Shown: positions 28,793 to 37,051, numbered from the stretch's first letter. The stretch: DNA of 39,263 nt from Comamonadaceae bacterium (GCA_014190675.1 BJGT01000015.1:1-39263); one strand, 5' to 3'. Numbers and translations: made by a program. The notes: generated from the letters alone by a model not told the origin.

Positions 28793-29356
28793 TCAGCCAG
28801 TCTTGCGCAGGCTGCCTGCGGGAAACTCGACGCGGCAAAATTTGCTCAGGATGTCAATCAACACCATGGCACGTTGCTCGCCACTGGGCATTTGGTAAAT
28901 ACCTGCCATACCGGCGAAGGCACCGTCAGCAATTTTCACAGTCTCACCAGCCGCAAACAGCCGTTCGACTTGCTGCACCGTGTAGACAGATTGCTCGCGC
29001 AGCGCCTCCACCAGCGTCAGGGGCAATTTAGCAGGGATATTGCCAAAGCTCACCAGGCGACTCACGCCCAAGGTGGATCGAATCGGGCTCCAGCCACGGG
29101 CATCAGGGCCAGAAGCCAGCAAAATGAACAGGTAGCGGGGGAACAGCGGCTCTTGCACGATGGCCAGTCCACGCTTGTATATTTTTTCGGTACGCCGCAG
29201 CGGCAGGTAGCAGTCGTAACCCTGCTGCGTCAGGTTGGCCAGGGCGCGCGCCTCTTGTCGCGGCTTGCTGTGCACCACATACCATTGCGCGCTGGTCGCC
29301 TCGCTGTTGGCCTTATCAGCCGCCTGATAAAGCGTTTGTGTCTCAGCCAAATCCAT
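28793..29356 (-). CDS. NusG/RfaH-like transcription antiterminator
   Basis: A 187-residue NusG paralogue. The NGN domain (about 22-115) starts QWYVVHSKPRQEARALANL, a form close to RfaH rather than housekeeping NusG, and includes PLFPRYLFI. A KOW domain follows (about 130-180, GETVKIADGAFAGMAGIY). Such proteins bind elongating RNA polymerase and help it read long polysaccharide operons. It is the last gene of the minus-strand polysaccharide unit, 22 bases after the glycosyl-phosphate transferase. The housekeeping nusG is normally near rplK, so this is a second, specialised copy. No clear ribosome binding site precedes the ATG. Confidence 0.88.
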   Translation of the reverse strand: MDLAETQTLYQAADKANSEATSAQWYVVHSKPRQEARALANLTQQGYDCYLPLRRTEKIYKRGLAIVQEPLFPRYLFILLASGPDARGWSPIRSTLGVSRLVSFGNIPAKLPLTLVEALREQSVYTVQQVERLFAAGETVKIADGAFAGMAGIYQMPSGEQRAMVLIDILSKFCRVEFPAGSLRKTG

Positions 29357-29371
29357 AAAAAGCCAGCGGCG

Positions 29372-29386
29372 CCGCCTATCAGGCGG
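29372..29386 (-). repeat. Small hairpin over the glycosyltransferase stop codon
   Basis: CCGCCT (29372-29377) and AGGCGG (29381-29386) can form a 6-bp hairpin with a three-base loop. It overlaps the TGA stop of the WecA-like gene and lies just before the NusG-like gene. It is short and could be chance; it might shape translation or decay at this junction. Confidence 0.35.
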
Positions 29387-30482
29387 TGAGTCGCGTCTCG
29401 CGACGCAGTGTCAGGGCACCAAAACACCAGGCAAATTGGGTCAGTCTGGCATACACCGCCGTGTAGCCGAGGGCGGACAAGATCAAACCCAGACACAGCA
29501 TGCGCGTATCTTGCATAAACAAAACAGCCCAAGCGGCCGGCAGGACAGCAAAAACCCAGCAGATCATACTGGTGATGCTGTTTCTCCATGTCGTCGCAGC
29601 CACAGGGGTGAAGCGGCGCACCAACCGGCGGTGAATAAAGTGGTGCAGGTGGGCCTTGTCCGGCTCGCCGGGGTGATGCCCTTCGCGCTTACGTCGGCGC
29701 AAAACTGAAAAAGCCACTTCGAGTACTGGGTAGGCGCAGGCCAACAGCGTCGCCCAGGCATTGATTTCAGGATGGCGCATGGGCAGCAAAATTGCAAGCC
29801 ATGCCAGCACAAAGCCCAGCAGGTAGGCCCCGCCATCACCTAAAAACAATCTGCCTGATGGCCAATTGATCAGGCCAAAACCAAGCGCAACAGCAGCCAG
29901 CGAAAAACAAACCAGGGCCACGGCCTGGTCATTCAAGCTCAATGCCATCACGCCCAGGGCTCCCGAAATAATCGCTACCGACCCGGCTGCAAGTCCATTG
30001 AAGCCGTCGATGATGTTGATGGCATTGGCCACACCACTGACTGCGAAGGCAGTGAACACCAGCGCCAAGGGCACAAAGCCCAACAACCAATCGAGCGGCG
30101 GCAAGCCGGTGTTTTGCATTGTCATGTTGGCAAGGTAACAAGCCAGCAGGCCGCTGACCATGGTCGCCAGCAGCCTGAATTGCACGCTTATTTTTTTAGT
30201 CAGGTCTTCCAGCAGCCCAGCAGAAAAGGCGGGAATTCCAGCCAACAAGATGTAGGCCAGTATGCTTTTTGTTTCAGCCGTGGCCGTTGCATAGGAGGCT
30301 AGCAACCCAAGCGCAACCGCAACGCCACCAATCCGCGGTGTGGGCCGGGTGTGCATTTTTTGCACCCCTTGCGTGAGGTCCATGCTCAAGCTGCCATGCC
30401 AGCGCTGGGTCAATACCAGTAGCAAACTCGCCAAACTGGTGGTGACGAAGGCAGCCAGGCCAGGGTTTGAAAGGGTCAGCAT
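29379..30482 (-). CDS. WecA/MraY-family polyprenyl-phosphate glycosyl-1-phosphate transferase
   Basis: A 367-residue membrane enzyme with about ten or eleven helices. It should load the first sugar-1-phosphate from a UDP-sugar onto undecaprenyl phosphate, starting a surface polysaccharide. Family motifs in order are TRPTPRIGG (45-53), LLEDLTKK (90-97, Glu-Asp in place of the usual Asp-Asp pair), NAINIIDGFNG (153-163), LGDGGAY (214-220) and the HLHH box (278-281). The sugar is not predictable. It lies between the export protein and the NusG-like gene on the same strand. Confidence 0.88.
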   Translation of the reverse strand: MLTLSNPGLAAFVTTSLASLLLVLTQRWHGSLSMDLTQGVQKMHTRPTPRIGGVAVALGLLASYATATAETKSILAYILLAGIPAFSAGLLEDLTKKISVQFRLLATMVSGLLACYLANMTMQNTGLPPLDWLLGFVPLALVFTAFAVSGVANAINIIDGFNGLAAGSVAIISGALGVMALSLNDQAVALVCFSLAAVALGFGLINWPSGRLFLGDGGAYLLGFVLAWLAILLPMRHPEINAWATLLACAYPVLEVAFSVLRRRKREGHHPGEPDKAHLHHFIHRRLVRRFTPVAATTWRNSITSMICWVFAVLPAAWAVLFMQDTRMLCLGLILSALGYTAVYARLTQFAWCFGALTLRRETRLTA

Positions 30483-30524
30483 CCCACGATTTGGTTGAAC
30501 AGGTTTAGGCCGTTTGCGCAGCGC

Positions 30525-32918
30525 TCAGTTGCGCAAGGTTTTCAAAGCTGCGGCACCCAGGCCGAACTGGTAGAGCAGCGTAGTCCAGTCTTTGGCGCCC
30601 TGGATGAACTGGGTGTAGGCGCTGCGCCGGTCTATCACGCCTGGTACAAATATAGTGTCGCCAGGGTTGAGCTTTTTCCCCGCAACCGTGGCGCCACCAA
30701 GCCCAAACCACCCGGCCCTGTGACTACTGCCTTCGACCGAGCCATCAGCGCGTACCAGCATGATGTTGTCGGTGTCAGCGTCGCGGGTGAGGCCGGCTTT
30801 GTCAAGGTAGCTCGACACGGTGGCGCTCGGGTTGTGAATGAAAGAGGTCTCCGCCATCACCTCGCCAAACACACCCACAAAGCTCGGCCGGGGGGGCACG
30901 TTGATCTGATCGCCGTCTTCTAGGCTCAGTTCTGGTACCTGCTTGCTCGAAGGGTCAAGCTCAAGCGAAATACGGCCGCTGGCCTTGAAACTTTTGAGCC
31001 GGTCAAGCAAAATCTTTTGCCCGGCTATCTGCGCCCCAACAGCCGAACCTTTTTCAGAATCGGTGACGTTTTGCAGGTTGGATGCAATCTGTGCATTGAT
31101 CTCGGTCTCTAGGCGACGGATGGATTTGTCCAGATTTTCCTGCTGCTGCACGCGGGTGGATTCCCGGGTGAATACCGTACCATAAACAAACGCGTTTTTG
31201 CTCAGGCCGCCGGCTCGGGCGATGAGCGTTGGCAGAGTATCGCCGGGTTGAATTTGGTACTGGCCAGGCACCATCAACTCCCCACCAAGCCGGACAAACT
31301 GGGTGCGCTTTTCCATGGGAACTGGAAGTTCCTTGATGCCAAAAACCGTGACAACATCACCACTCTGCAGCAGCAAATCATGCAGCGGATCTTTGTTTTT
31401 CACGGCCTTGGCCAAATTAAAGGGGATCAGGGTGGTGCTGACTTCATTGGCATTGAGTCGTTCGATCGACGCGTAATCCCAGTTGATCTGGTCCAGCAGG
31501 TTTCGCGCACTGTCGATGGCTTTATCGCCGGCTACTTTTTTGCCAGTTACTTCTTTGCCAGTTACTTCTTTGCCAGTTACTTCTTTGCCAGTTACTTCTT
31601 TGCCAGGTTCGTACTGAACCATGATATTTTTCCGGCTGTAGTAATCCGCTTGTACCAGTGCGCTGGTGTCAGGAATCAGATCTGAGATGCGCAGGCCCGG
31701 CCGGTAGGCGTAACGAAGCGGGTTTGCCACATTACCTCGCAAGGTGACGGCATTGCTGAACTCGGGGCTTATCGCCAGCAAAGTAATGACATCACCGTCC
31801 CGCACGGCGGCTGCAAGGCCAGTCGCGTTGAGCGTGCGTTCTTCAATTGACCGAGGGGCCTTATCTTGGCCTGTGTTGATCCTCTCGACTCGAGACCGGT
31901 GCGACGTGGTGAGAACTTGCAACCCGCCACTGTATGCCAGCACCGCAGACAAAGGCTCTTCTTTTTGGCTTAGTTCATAAATCGCCGGGTTGTCGAGGGC
32001 GCCTAACAGGGCCACACGGGACCCGGCTGGGGGGATCACGATCACATCGCCGGGCAAAAGGCGCACATCGGAACTGGTGTCACCGCTGTGGATAAATTTG
32101 TACAGGTCCAACGTAGACTCTGTTTTTCCCCCGCGCACGAGGCGGATCTGCCGCATGCTGCCGGTGGCCGCCGGCCCACCGCTTTCAAACAGAACGCTGA
32201 TCAGGGTTGACATGCTCGAGGTGGTGAACACGCCGGGTTTGCGCGCCTGCCCCACCACAAAAACCTGAATGGAACGCAGTCTGCCCAGCGTGGCATTGAG
32301 CTCAAAATTTTTGAAAACCCGCGCAATATGGGTTTTTAAGCGGGCTTCGAGCTGGTCAGACCGTACGCCAGCCACGGTCAACGGCCCGGCCCGGGGCACG
32401 GTGATTTGCCCATGGCGGTCCACCGCAAGGTTGACCGCGAGATCAATCGCCCCCCAGATCCGCAGGTTGATTTCATCGCCCGGGCCGATCAAGTAATTGG
32501 CGGGCACGGGCCCGTCGCTGACGGCTGGAAAGCTACTGTTACCAAACAAGTTATAGCCATACAGGGGCAATGTTTGGCCGGTGGTCTCTTGAACAAAGCT
32601 GCCAAACTGGTTGCTGCCTAGCGGTGGCAGGGCAGTGGTCAGCACAGGCGCGCCAGGCGGAGCCTGCGCCGCATTGGGGTTGGTGCCAAACAAACCCGCT
32701 GGCAGGTTAGCAGGCGCCATGCCCGGTAACGCTGGAAGGCCGGCGCCGGCACTGGGGCTGTTGCTGGCGCCTGCCGCTGCTGCTGCGCTACCGGAGATGG
32801 CAGTGGCGCCGCCAGGCGCAACAAGTTGGGCGGCCGCCGGGCCCGCCAGTGATCCCAACAACAGCAGGGCGCGCAAGAGCGCCGGCAGGGCTTGGCTTGT
32901 AGGCTTGAAAAACAACAT
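30525..32918 (-). CDS. Polysaccharide export protein with Poly_export and SLBB domains
   Basis: A 797-residue export protein. A signal peptide spans about residues 1-30, ending AGPAAA before Gln; there is no lipobox Cys, unlike Wza. A Pro/Ala/Gly-rich region follows. The Poly_export domain begins near YLIGPGDEINLRIWG, and several SLBB beta-grasp repeats follow (VFVVGQARKPGVF, VALLGALDNPAIY, VTLRGNVANPLRY, VRLGGELMVPGQY, VGVFGEVMAETSF). It would form the periplasmic and outer-membrane exit for a polysaccharide. Residues 439-463 are a five-unit pentapeptide repeat. The ATG at 32918 is preferred over a TTG one codon earlier. It starts almost at the uppS stop, so the two are coupled. Confidence 0.9.
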   Translation of the reverse strand: MLFFKPTSQALPALLRALLLLGSLAGPAAAQLVAPGGATAISGSAAAAAGASNSPSAGAGLPALPGMAPANLPAGLFGTNPNAAQAPPGAPVLTTALPPLGSNQFGSFVQETTGQTLPLYGYNLFGNSSFPAVSDGPVPANYLIGPGDEINLRIWGAIDLAVNLAVDRHGQITVPRAGPLTVAGVRSDQLEARLKTHIARVFKNFELNATLGRLRSIQVFVVGQARKPGVFTTSSMSTLISVLFESGGPAATGSMRQIRLVRGGKTESTLDLYKFIHSGDTSSDVRLLPGDVIVIPPAGSRVALLGALDNPAIYELSQKEEPLSAVLAYSGGLQVLTTSHRSRVERINTGQDKAPRSIEERTLNATGLAAAVRDGDVITLLAISPEFSNAVTLRGNVANPLRYAYRPGLRISDLIPDTSALVQADYYSRKNIMVQYEPGKEVTGKEVTGKEVTGKEVTGKKVAGDKAIDSARNLLDQINWDYASIERLNANEVSTTLIPFNLAKAVKNKDPLHDLLLQSGDVVTVFGIKELPVPMEKRTQFVRLGGELMVPGQYQIQPGDTLPTLIARAGGLSKNAFVYGTVFTRESTRVQQQENLDKSIRRLETEINAQIASNLQNVTDSEKGSAVGAQIAGQKILLDRLKSFKASGRISLELDPSSKQVPELSLEDGDQINVPPRPSFVGVFGEVMAETSFIHNPSATVSSYLDKAGLTRDADTDNIMLVRADGSVEGSSHRAGWFGLGGATVAGKKLNPGDTIFVPGVIDRRSAYTQFIQGAKDWTTLLYQFGLGAAALKTLRN
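31531..31605 (-). repeat. 15-bp tandem repeat inside the export-protein gene
   Basis: Four perfect copies of GTTACTTCTTTGCCA (31546-31560, 31561-31575, 31576-31590, 31591-31605) are preceded by one degenerate copy (31531-31545). On the coding strand they encode GKEVT four times, then GKKVA. The unit is a multiple of three, so copy-number change by slippage would keep the frame and only change linker length. It lies between two SLBB-containing regions. Confidence 0.95.
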
Positions 32919-32921
32919 CAA

Positions 32922-33710
32922 TCAGCCGCCCGACAACCGTCTGGGTGTGACCATCTTGCCGGATTTGTCGGTTTTTGCCGGTTTGTCATGCGCACCACCG
33001 CCAAAACGGCGGTCGCGCTGGGCATAGGAGCTGATGGCTTCGTCGAGGTCGGTTTTACCGAAGTCGGGCCATAGCAGGTCGGTGAAGTAAAACTCGGTAT
33101 AAGCCAACTGCCACAGCATGAAGTTGCTCACGCGGGCTTCACCGCCGGTGCGGATCAGTAGCTCTGGTTCCGGCGCATATGACGTGCTGAGGTAGGGGCC
33201 CAGGGCGGCTTCGCTCAGCGCTTCGGCCGCCAAACCTGGGTTGGCGGCCTGCCATGCTTTGAAGGCTTGCAGCATGTCCCAGCGGCCACCGTAGTTGACT
33301 GCAATGCTCAGTGTGATGACATTGTTGTGCGCGGTGTTGGCTTGGGCGTCTTGGATCAGGGCCTGAATGCGCGGGCTAAAGCCGGTGGTGTCGCCTATGA
33401 CCCTCAGGCGCACGCCTTGCTTGGACATATCCTGCACCTCTTTTTGCAGGTAGAGGGTCAGCAGACCCATCAGGCCTGTGACTTCTTCTTCTGGGCGCTT
33501 CCAATTTTCGGTGCTAAAGGCAAACAAGCTGAGGTACTTCACACCGCGTTCCACGCAGGCCCTGACCAGTTCCCGCACCCTGCGGGCGCCACTGGCGTGG
33601 CCCATGGCAACCGGCAAGGCCCGCTGCTGCGCCCAACGCCGATTGCCGTCCATGATGACTGCAATATGTTGGGGAACCGAATTTACCAAAGGAAAATGCC
33701 AAACTGCCAA
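32922..33710 (-). CDS. uppS: Undecaprenyl/polyprenyl diphosphate synthase (UppS paralogue)
   Basis: A 262-residue cis-prenyltransferase. Catalytic D21 lies in HIAVIMDGNRRWA; other family segments are FAFSTENWKRP, AVNYGGRWD, LIRTGGEARVSNFMLWQLAYTEFYF and WPDFGKTDLDEAI. The common Gly after MDGN is Arg here (MDGNRRWA), the form found in many archaeal, actinobacterial and eukaryotic enzymes. The start is TTG at 33710, supported by AGGGG six bases upstream and an in-frame TGA just before; no ATG is available. It lacks the usual frr/cdsA/dxr neighbours and heads a polysaccharide unit, so it is probably a second copy that supplies lipid carrier for export. Confidence 0.9.
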   Translation of the reverse strand: MAVWHFPLVNSVPQHIAVIMDGNRRWAQQRALPVAMGHASGARRVRELVRACVERGVKYLSLFAFSTENWKRPEEEVTGLMGLLTLYLQKEVQDMSKQGVRLRVIGDTTGFSPRIQALIQDAQANTAHNNVITLSIAVNYGGRWDMLQAFKAWQAANPGLAAEALSEAALGPYLSTSYAPEPELLIRTGGEARVSNFMLWQLAYTEFYFTDLLWPDFGKTDLDEAISSYAQRDRRFGGGAHDKPAKTDKSGKMVTPRRLSGG

Positions 33711-34050
33711 AACTCACCCCTATTGATTGCCATCCGACATTCGCTGCCACTTTGGCAGACAAGCGCTGGGCTAATTTTTGCCCTGTTTCCGAGCGAAGGA
33801 GTGTAGCCTAATCGTGCAGACCCAAATTCAGGATCATGCAGACTTAGGTATGCCTGCGGCGCCGCCTGATGCCGGGGGTGGGCCGGCCAGACTGCCCGAC
33901 ATTTGCAGCAAAATTCCGGGCGCTTGGCCTCGGGAACGGAGCGCTTGGGGCTTTGAGCTGACGCGTACGGGAGCCAATACCCTTTGAGCCGACATGTTCA
34001 AGCCTGTTGATTGCACGGCCCCAGCCCAGACAGGTATCCTCCGGCCCGAC
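33711..34050. other. Divergent intergenic region, uppS/DUF2256
   Basis: These 340 bases separate the polysaccharide unit from the photolyase cluster. Short ORFs on both strands have no recognisable product. A weak -10-like TACACT (minus strand, plus 33800-33805) points to uppS. Two copies of CTTTGAGCYGAC lie at 33951-33962 and 33981-33992, 30 bases apart, upstream of the DUF2256 gene. No strong sigma70 promoter or terminator was seen. Confidence 0.4.
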
Positions 34051-34218
34051 ATGAAAACTCGTCAAACCCAATTTCGTGGCAACAAAGCCGCCCTGGCCAG
34101 CAAACCCTGTGTGGCCTGCGGCTTACCCATGACTTGGCGGCGCAGCTGGGCCAAAAACTGGGCCGAGGTCAAGTACTGCTCAGAGGCCTGCCGGCGGGCC
34201 AAGGCTACTCGTGGCTGA
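34051..34218 (+). CDS. DUF2256 small cysteine-motif protein
   Basis: A 55-residue basic protein of the DUF2256 family. It has two cysteine pairs, C20/C23 (CVAC) and C43/C47 (CSEAC), spaced as in a small zinc finger, and the family core of PMTWRRSWAKNWAEVKYCS. Function is unknown; members are often found beside cryptochrome/photolyase genes, as here. Its end overlaps the start of the next gene by 8 bases, which points to coupled translation. Confidence 0.85.
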   Translation: MKTRQTQFRGNKAALASKPCVACGLPMTWRRSWAKNWAEVKYCSEACRRAKATRG

Positions 34219-35803
34219 ATTGCGTCATTTGATCCTGGTGCTGGGCGACCAGCTCGACCCGGACGCTGCCGCTTTCGATGGCTTTGATGCGACTGTCGAT
34301 GCAGTCTGGATGGCCGAAGTGGCTGAGGAATCCAGCCATGTCTGGTCGGGCAAACCTCGCACGGCCCTGTTCCTCGCGGCGATGCGGCACTTTGCGCTAG
34401 CCCTCCAGGGGGCCGGGCGCCCGCTGCACTACACCCGCCTCGATGCCCCGGACAACGCCGGCAGCCTGCAGGCCCAGTTGCAAGCCGACTTGCAGCGCCT
34501 GCGGCCAGCCCGGCTGGTGATGACCGCACCCGGTGATTGGCGTGTGCTGCAGGCGATCGAAGCGGCAGCGGCGGCCACGGGCCTGCCCTTGGAAATACGG
34601 GAAGACCGACACTTCTTTTGCAGCGTGCGCGACTTCGCAGCCCATGCCAAGGGCCGCAAATCGCTGCGCATGGCGCACTTTTACAGCGAACAGCGCAAGC
34701 ATCATGTTGTGCTGATGGACGGCTCTGCGCCGGTCGGGGGCCAGTGGAGTTTTGACGCCGACAACCGCGAGGCCTTTGGCGCAGCCGGCCCGGGCCTGGT
34801 GCCGCCCCGCACCCGTTTTGCGCCGGATGCTGTCACGCAGGAGGTGATCGCACTGGTGAACAGCCGCTTTGCCAGCCACCCCGGCCAGTTGGACAGCTTT
34901 GCCTGGCCGGTCACCCGCGAGCAGGCCTTGCAGGCCCTGCAGGTTTTCATCGCAGAGCGCCTGCCGTTGTTTGGCCGCTACCAGGACGCCATGTGGCCAG
35001 GCGATCCCTGGCTGTACCACGCACACCTGTCGGCCGCGCTCAACTTGAAGCTGCTGAATCCGCGCGAGGTGGTGGCGCAGGCGCAAGCGGCCTACCAGGA
35101 CGGCCGCGCCCCGCTGGCCAGCGTGGAGGGCTTCATCCGGCAGATTTTGGGCTGGCGTGAATACGTGCGCGGTGTTTACTGGACCCAGATGCCTGCGTAT
35201 TTGGAGCGCAATGCACTAGGCGCCAGCGAAGACCTGCCGGCCTGGTACTGGACCGGTGCCACCGACATGGCCTGCCTGCGCGACGCCCTGGCGCAGACGC
35301 TAACCCACGGCTATGCCAACCACATCCAACGGCTGATGGTGACCGGCCTCTATGCCCTGATGCTGGGCGTCGCCCCAAAGCAGGTGCATGCCTGGTACCT
35401 CGCGGTGTATGTCGATGCGGTGGAATGGGTCGAGCTGCCCAACACCCTGGGTATGAGTCAGTACGCCGATGGCGGCGTGATGGGCAGCAAACCCTATATC
35501 GCCACTGGCAAGTACATCCAGCGCATGAGCCCGCACTGCAAGGGCTGCCGCTACGACCCGGCGCAACGCGAGGGCGACAAAGCCTGCCCGTTCACCACCT
35601 TGTACTGGGACTTTCTGATGCGCCACCAGGCGCTGCTGGCTGGCAACCCGCGCATGGCGCTGCAGGTGAAAAACCTCGCCCGGCTGACAGACCCTCAAAA
35701 ACAAGCCGTGCTGGCGCGCGCCGCTGCGATCCGGCGTGGCGAGGTCGGCGTCGCAGCAGGTGGCGGCGCCGAAGGGGCCGATGGCCTGCCTGCGCATGCC
35801 TGA
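34211..35803 (+). CDS. Iron-sulfur bacterial cryptochrome/photolyase (PhrB type)
   Basis: A 530-residue member of the FeS-BCP/CryPro group, whose characterised members (Agrobacterium PhrB, Rhodobacter CryB) carry FAD, a lumazine antenna and a [4Fe-4S] cluster; PhrB repairs (6-4) photoproducts. The N-terminal domain starts LILVLGDQLD, the hallmark of this group. Four cysteines C355, C443, C446 and C459 have exactly the spacing of the PhrB cluster ligands. FAD-domain segments include GFIRQILGWREYVRGVYW, HIQRLMVTGLYALMLG and MSQYADGGVMGSKPYIATG. The start is GTG at 34211 with AAGG six bases upstream. The substrate is inferred from the family. Confidence 0.93.
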   Translation: MAELRHLILVLGDQLDPDAAAFDGFDATVDAVWMAEVAEESSHVWSGKPRTALFLAAMRHFALALQGAGRPLHYTRLDAPDNAGSLQAQLQADLQRLRPARLVMTAPGDWRVLQAIEAAAAATGLPLEIREDRHFFCSVRDFAAHAKGRKSLRMAHFYSEQRKHHVVLMDGSAPVGGQWSFDADNREAFGAAGPGLVPPRTRFAPDAVTQEVIALVNSRFASHPGQLDSFAWPVTREQALQALQVFIAERLPLFGRYQDAMWPGDPWLYHAHLSAALNLKLLNPREVVAQAQAAYQDGRAPLASVEGFIRQILGWREYVRGVYWTQMPAYLERNALGASEDLPAWYWTGATDMACLRDALAQTLTHGYANHIQRLMVTGLYALMLGVAPKQVHAWYLAVYVDAVEWVELPNTLGMSQYADGGVMGSKPYIATGKYIQRMSPHCKGCRYDPAQREGDKACPFTTLYWDFLMRHQALLAGNPRMALQVKNLARLTDPQKQAVLARAAAIRRGEVGVAAGGGAEGADGLPAHA

Positions 35804-37049
35804 CGCCTTTGCCCCGACCCTAGCCGCCGCGCAGGAGCGCATTGCCGCGGTGCAACCCGCCGCTTATGCCCGCACCCGCAACGCGCTCGACGGGGCGGTG
35901 ACCGGGCTGTCGCCCTACCTCACGCATGGGCTGGTCTCATTGTCCGGGGTGCTGGCTGGCGTGACGGCACGCCACCCGCTGGACATGCGGCACAAGTTTG
36001 TGTTCGAGCTGGGCTGGCGCGCCTACTTTCGCCATGTGTGGCAGCACCGTGGCGATGGCATCCTGAGTTCCCTGCACCAAGGGCTGCTGCCAGACCAGGC
36101 CTACGCAACCCAGCTGCCGGCCGACATCCGCGCGGGCTGCACCGGTGTGCCGGTGGTAGACCAGGCGGTGCGCACCCTGTATGCCACGGGCATGCTGCAC
36201 AACCATGCCCGCATGTGGCTGGCCAGCTATGTCGTGCATGTGCGCAAGGTGCACTGGCGCACCGGCGCCGACTGGCTTTATGCGCATCTTCTCGATGGCG
36301 ACCTGGCCAGCAACCATCTGAGCTGGCAATGGGTGGCTGGCACCGGCAGCCGCAAGCCCTATCTGTTCAACGCGGAGAATGTGGCGCGGTATGCGCCGGC
36401 GCCCTGGCACAGCCCGGGCAGCGTGATCGATACCGCCTACGAGGCATTGGACCGGCTGGCACGTCAGCCCGCGCAGCAGCCCGACCCGCACAGGCGCCTG
36501 GCAACCCAAGCCCCAAGGTCGCAGCCCGTGCTGATCGAGCCCGAGTTGCAGGCCGCGCCAGATGCCAGCCTGGGCTTTCGCGCGCCTGATGCCGCCGTCG
36601 CCGGCCGAGATGTTTGGTTGGTTCACCCCTGGAGCCTGGGTGAGCTGCCCACTGATTTGCCGGCCGACACCCGGGTGATCGGGGTCTGCCTGGCTGACTT
36701 TCACCGCGCCTGGCCCTGGGGCCAGCGGCGCTGGCACTTTGTGGCTAGCCGCATGGCCGAACTCACGACGCAGTGTTGGTACGGTGAGTCGATCGCCATC
36801 GCTGCGGCCCTGGCAGGCGCCCGCAGCGTGCGCACCGTTGCCGAGCCGCACCTCGGGCAGTGGCTGCCGCGCTTGGCTGATTGCCTAGCCCCACCGGCAT
36901 TGTTTCCAAGCTTCGAACGGCGTTACGATTCTTTTTCGGCTTGGTGGGCACGCGTCTCAGGCGGCCTGAACTCGGCTGCCGACCTTTTGGCCGGTGCCCG
37001 CGCGATGACCTCGCCTGCGACACAGAGTGAACCAGAAATAAGGGTCTGA
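35781..37049 (+). CDS. Photolyase FAD-binding-domain protein with C-terminal extra domain
   Basis: A 422-residue protein that begins almost directly with a photolyase FAD-binding domain, lacking the usual N-terminal antenna domain. Seen: GLSPYLTHG (42-50), FELGWRAYFRHVW (75-87), VPVVDQAVRTLYATGMLHNHARMW (123-146) and DGDLASNHLSWQWVAGTGSRKPY (172-194), which keeps the Asn near flavin N5 and tryptophans for an electron chain. After a linker (about 225-275) comes a second domain (about 277-395, VWLVHPWSLGE, VIGVCLADFHRAW, ARSVRTVAEPHLGQWLPRL) with an alternating strand/helix pattern. It overlaps the upstream photolyase by 23 bases if ATG 35781 is used; GTG 35736 and ATG 35796 are alternatives. 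Repair activity is not established. Confidence 0.82.
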   Translation: MACLRMPDAFAPTLAAAQERIAAVQPAAYARTRNALDGAVTGLSPYLTHGLVSLSGVLAGVTARHPLDMRHKFVFELGWRAYFRHVWQHRGDGILSSLHQGLLPDQAYATQLPADIRAGCTGVPVVDQAVRTLYATGMLHNHARMWLASYVVHVRKVHWRTGADWLYAHLLDGDLASNHLSWQWVAGTGSRKPYLFNAENVARYAPAPWHSPGSVIDTAYEALDRLARQPAQQPDPHRRLATQAPRSQPVLIEPELQAAPDASLGFRAPDAAVAGRDVWLVHPWSLGELPTDLPADTRVIGVCLADFHRAWPWGQRRWHFVASRMAELTTQCWYGESIAIAAALAGARSVRTVAEPHLGQWLPRLADCLAPPALFPSFERRYDSFSAWWARVSGGLNSAADLLAGARAMTSPATQSEPEIRV

Positions 37050-37051
37050 CC

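Noticed and set aside
33933-33962. GGAAC followed about 17 bases later by GAGCTGA, resembling a sigmaE/ECF promoter before the photolyase cluster
   Set aside because: The -10 match to TCTGA is poor and the spacing is flexible; could be chance in GC-rich DNA. Mapping the start site would settle it.
33778-33987. A 69-codon open frame in the uppS/DUF2256 gap
   Set aside because: No ribosome binding site, no family resemblance, and overlapping frames of similar length exist on the other strand.
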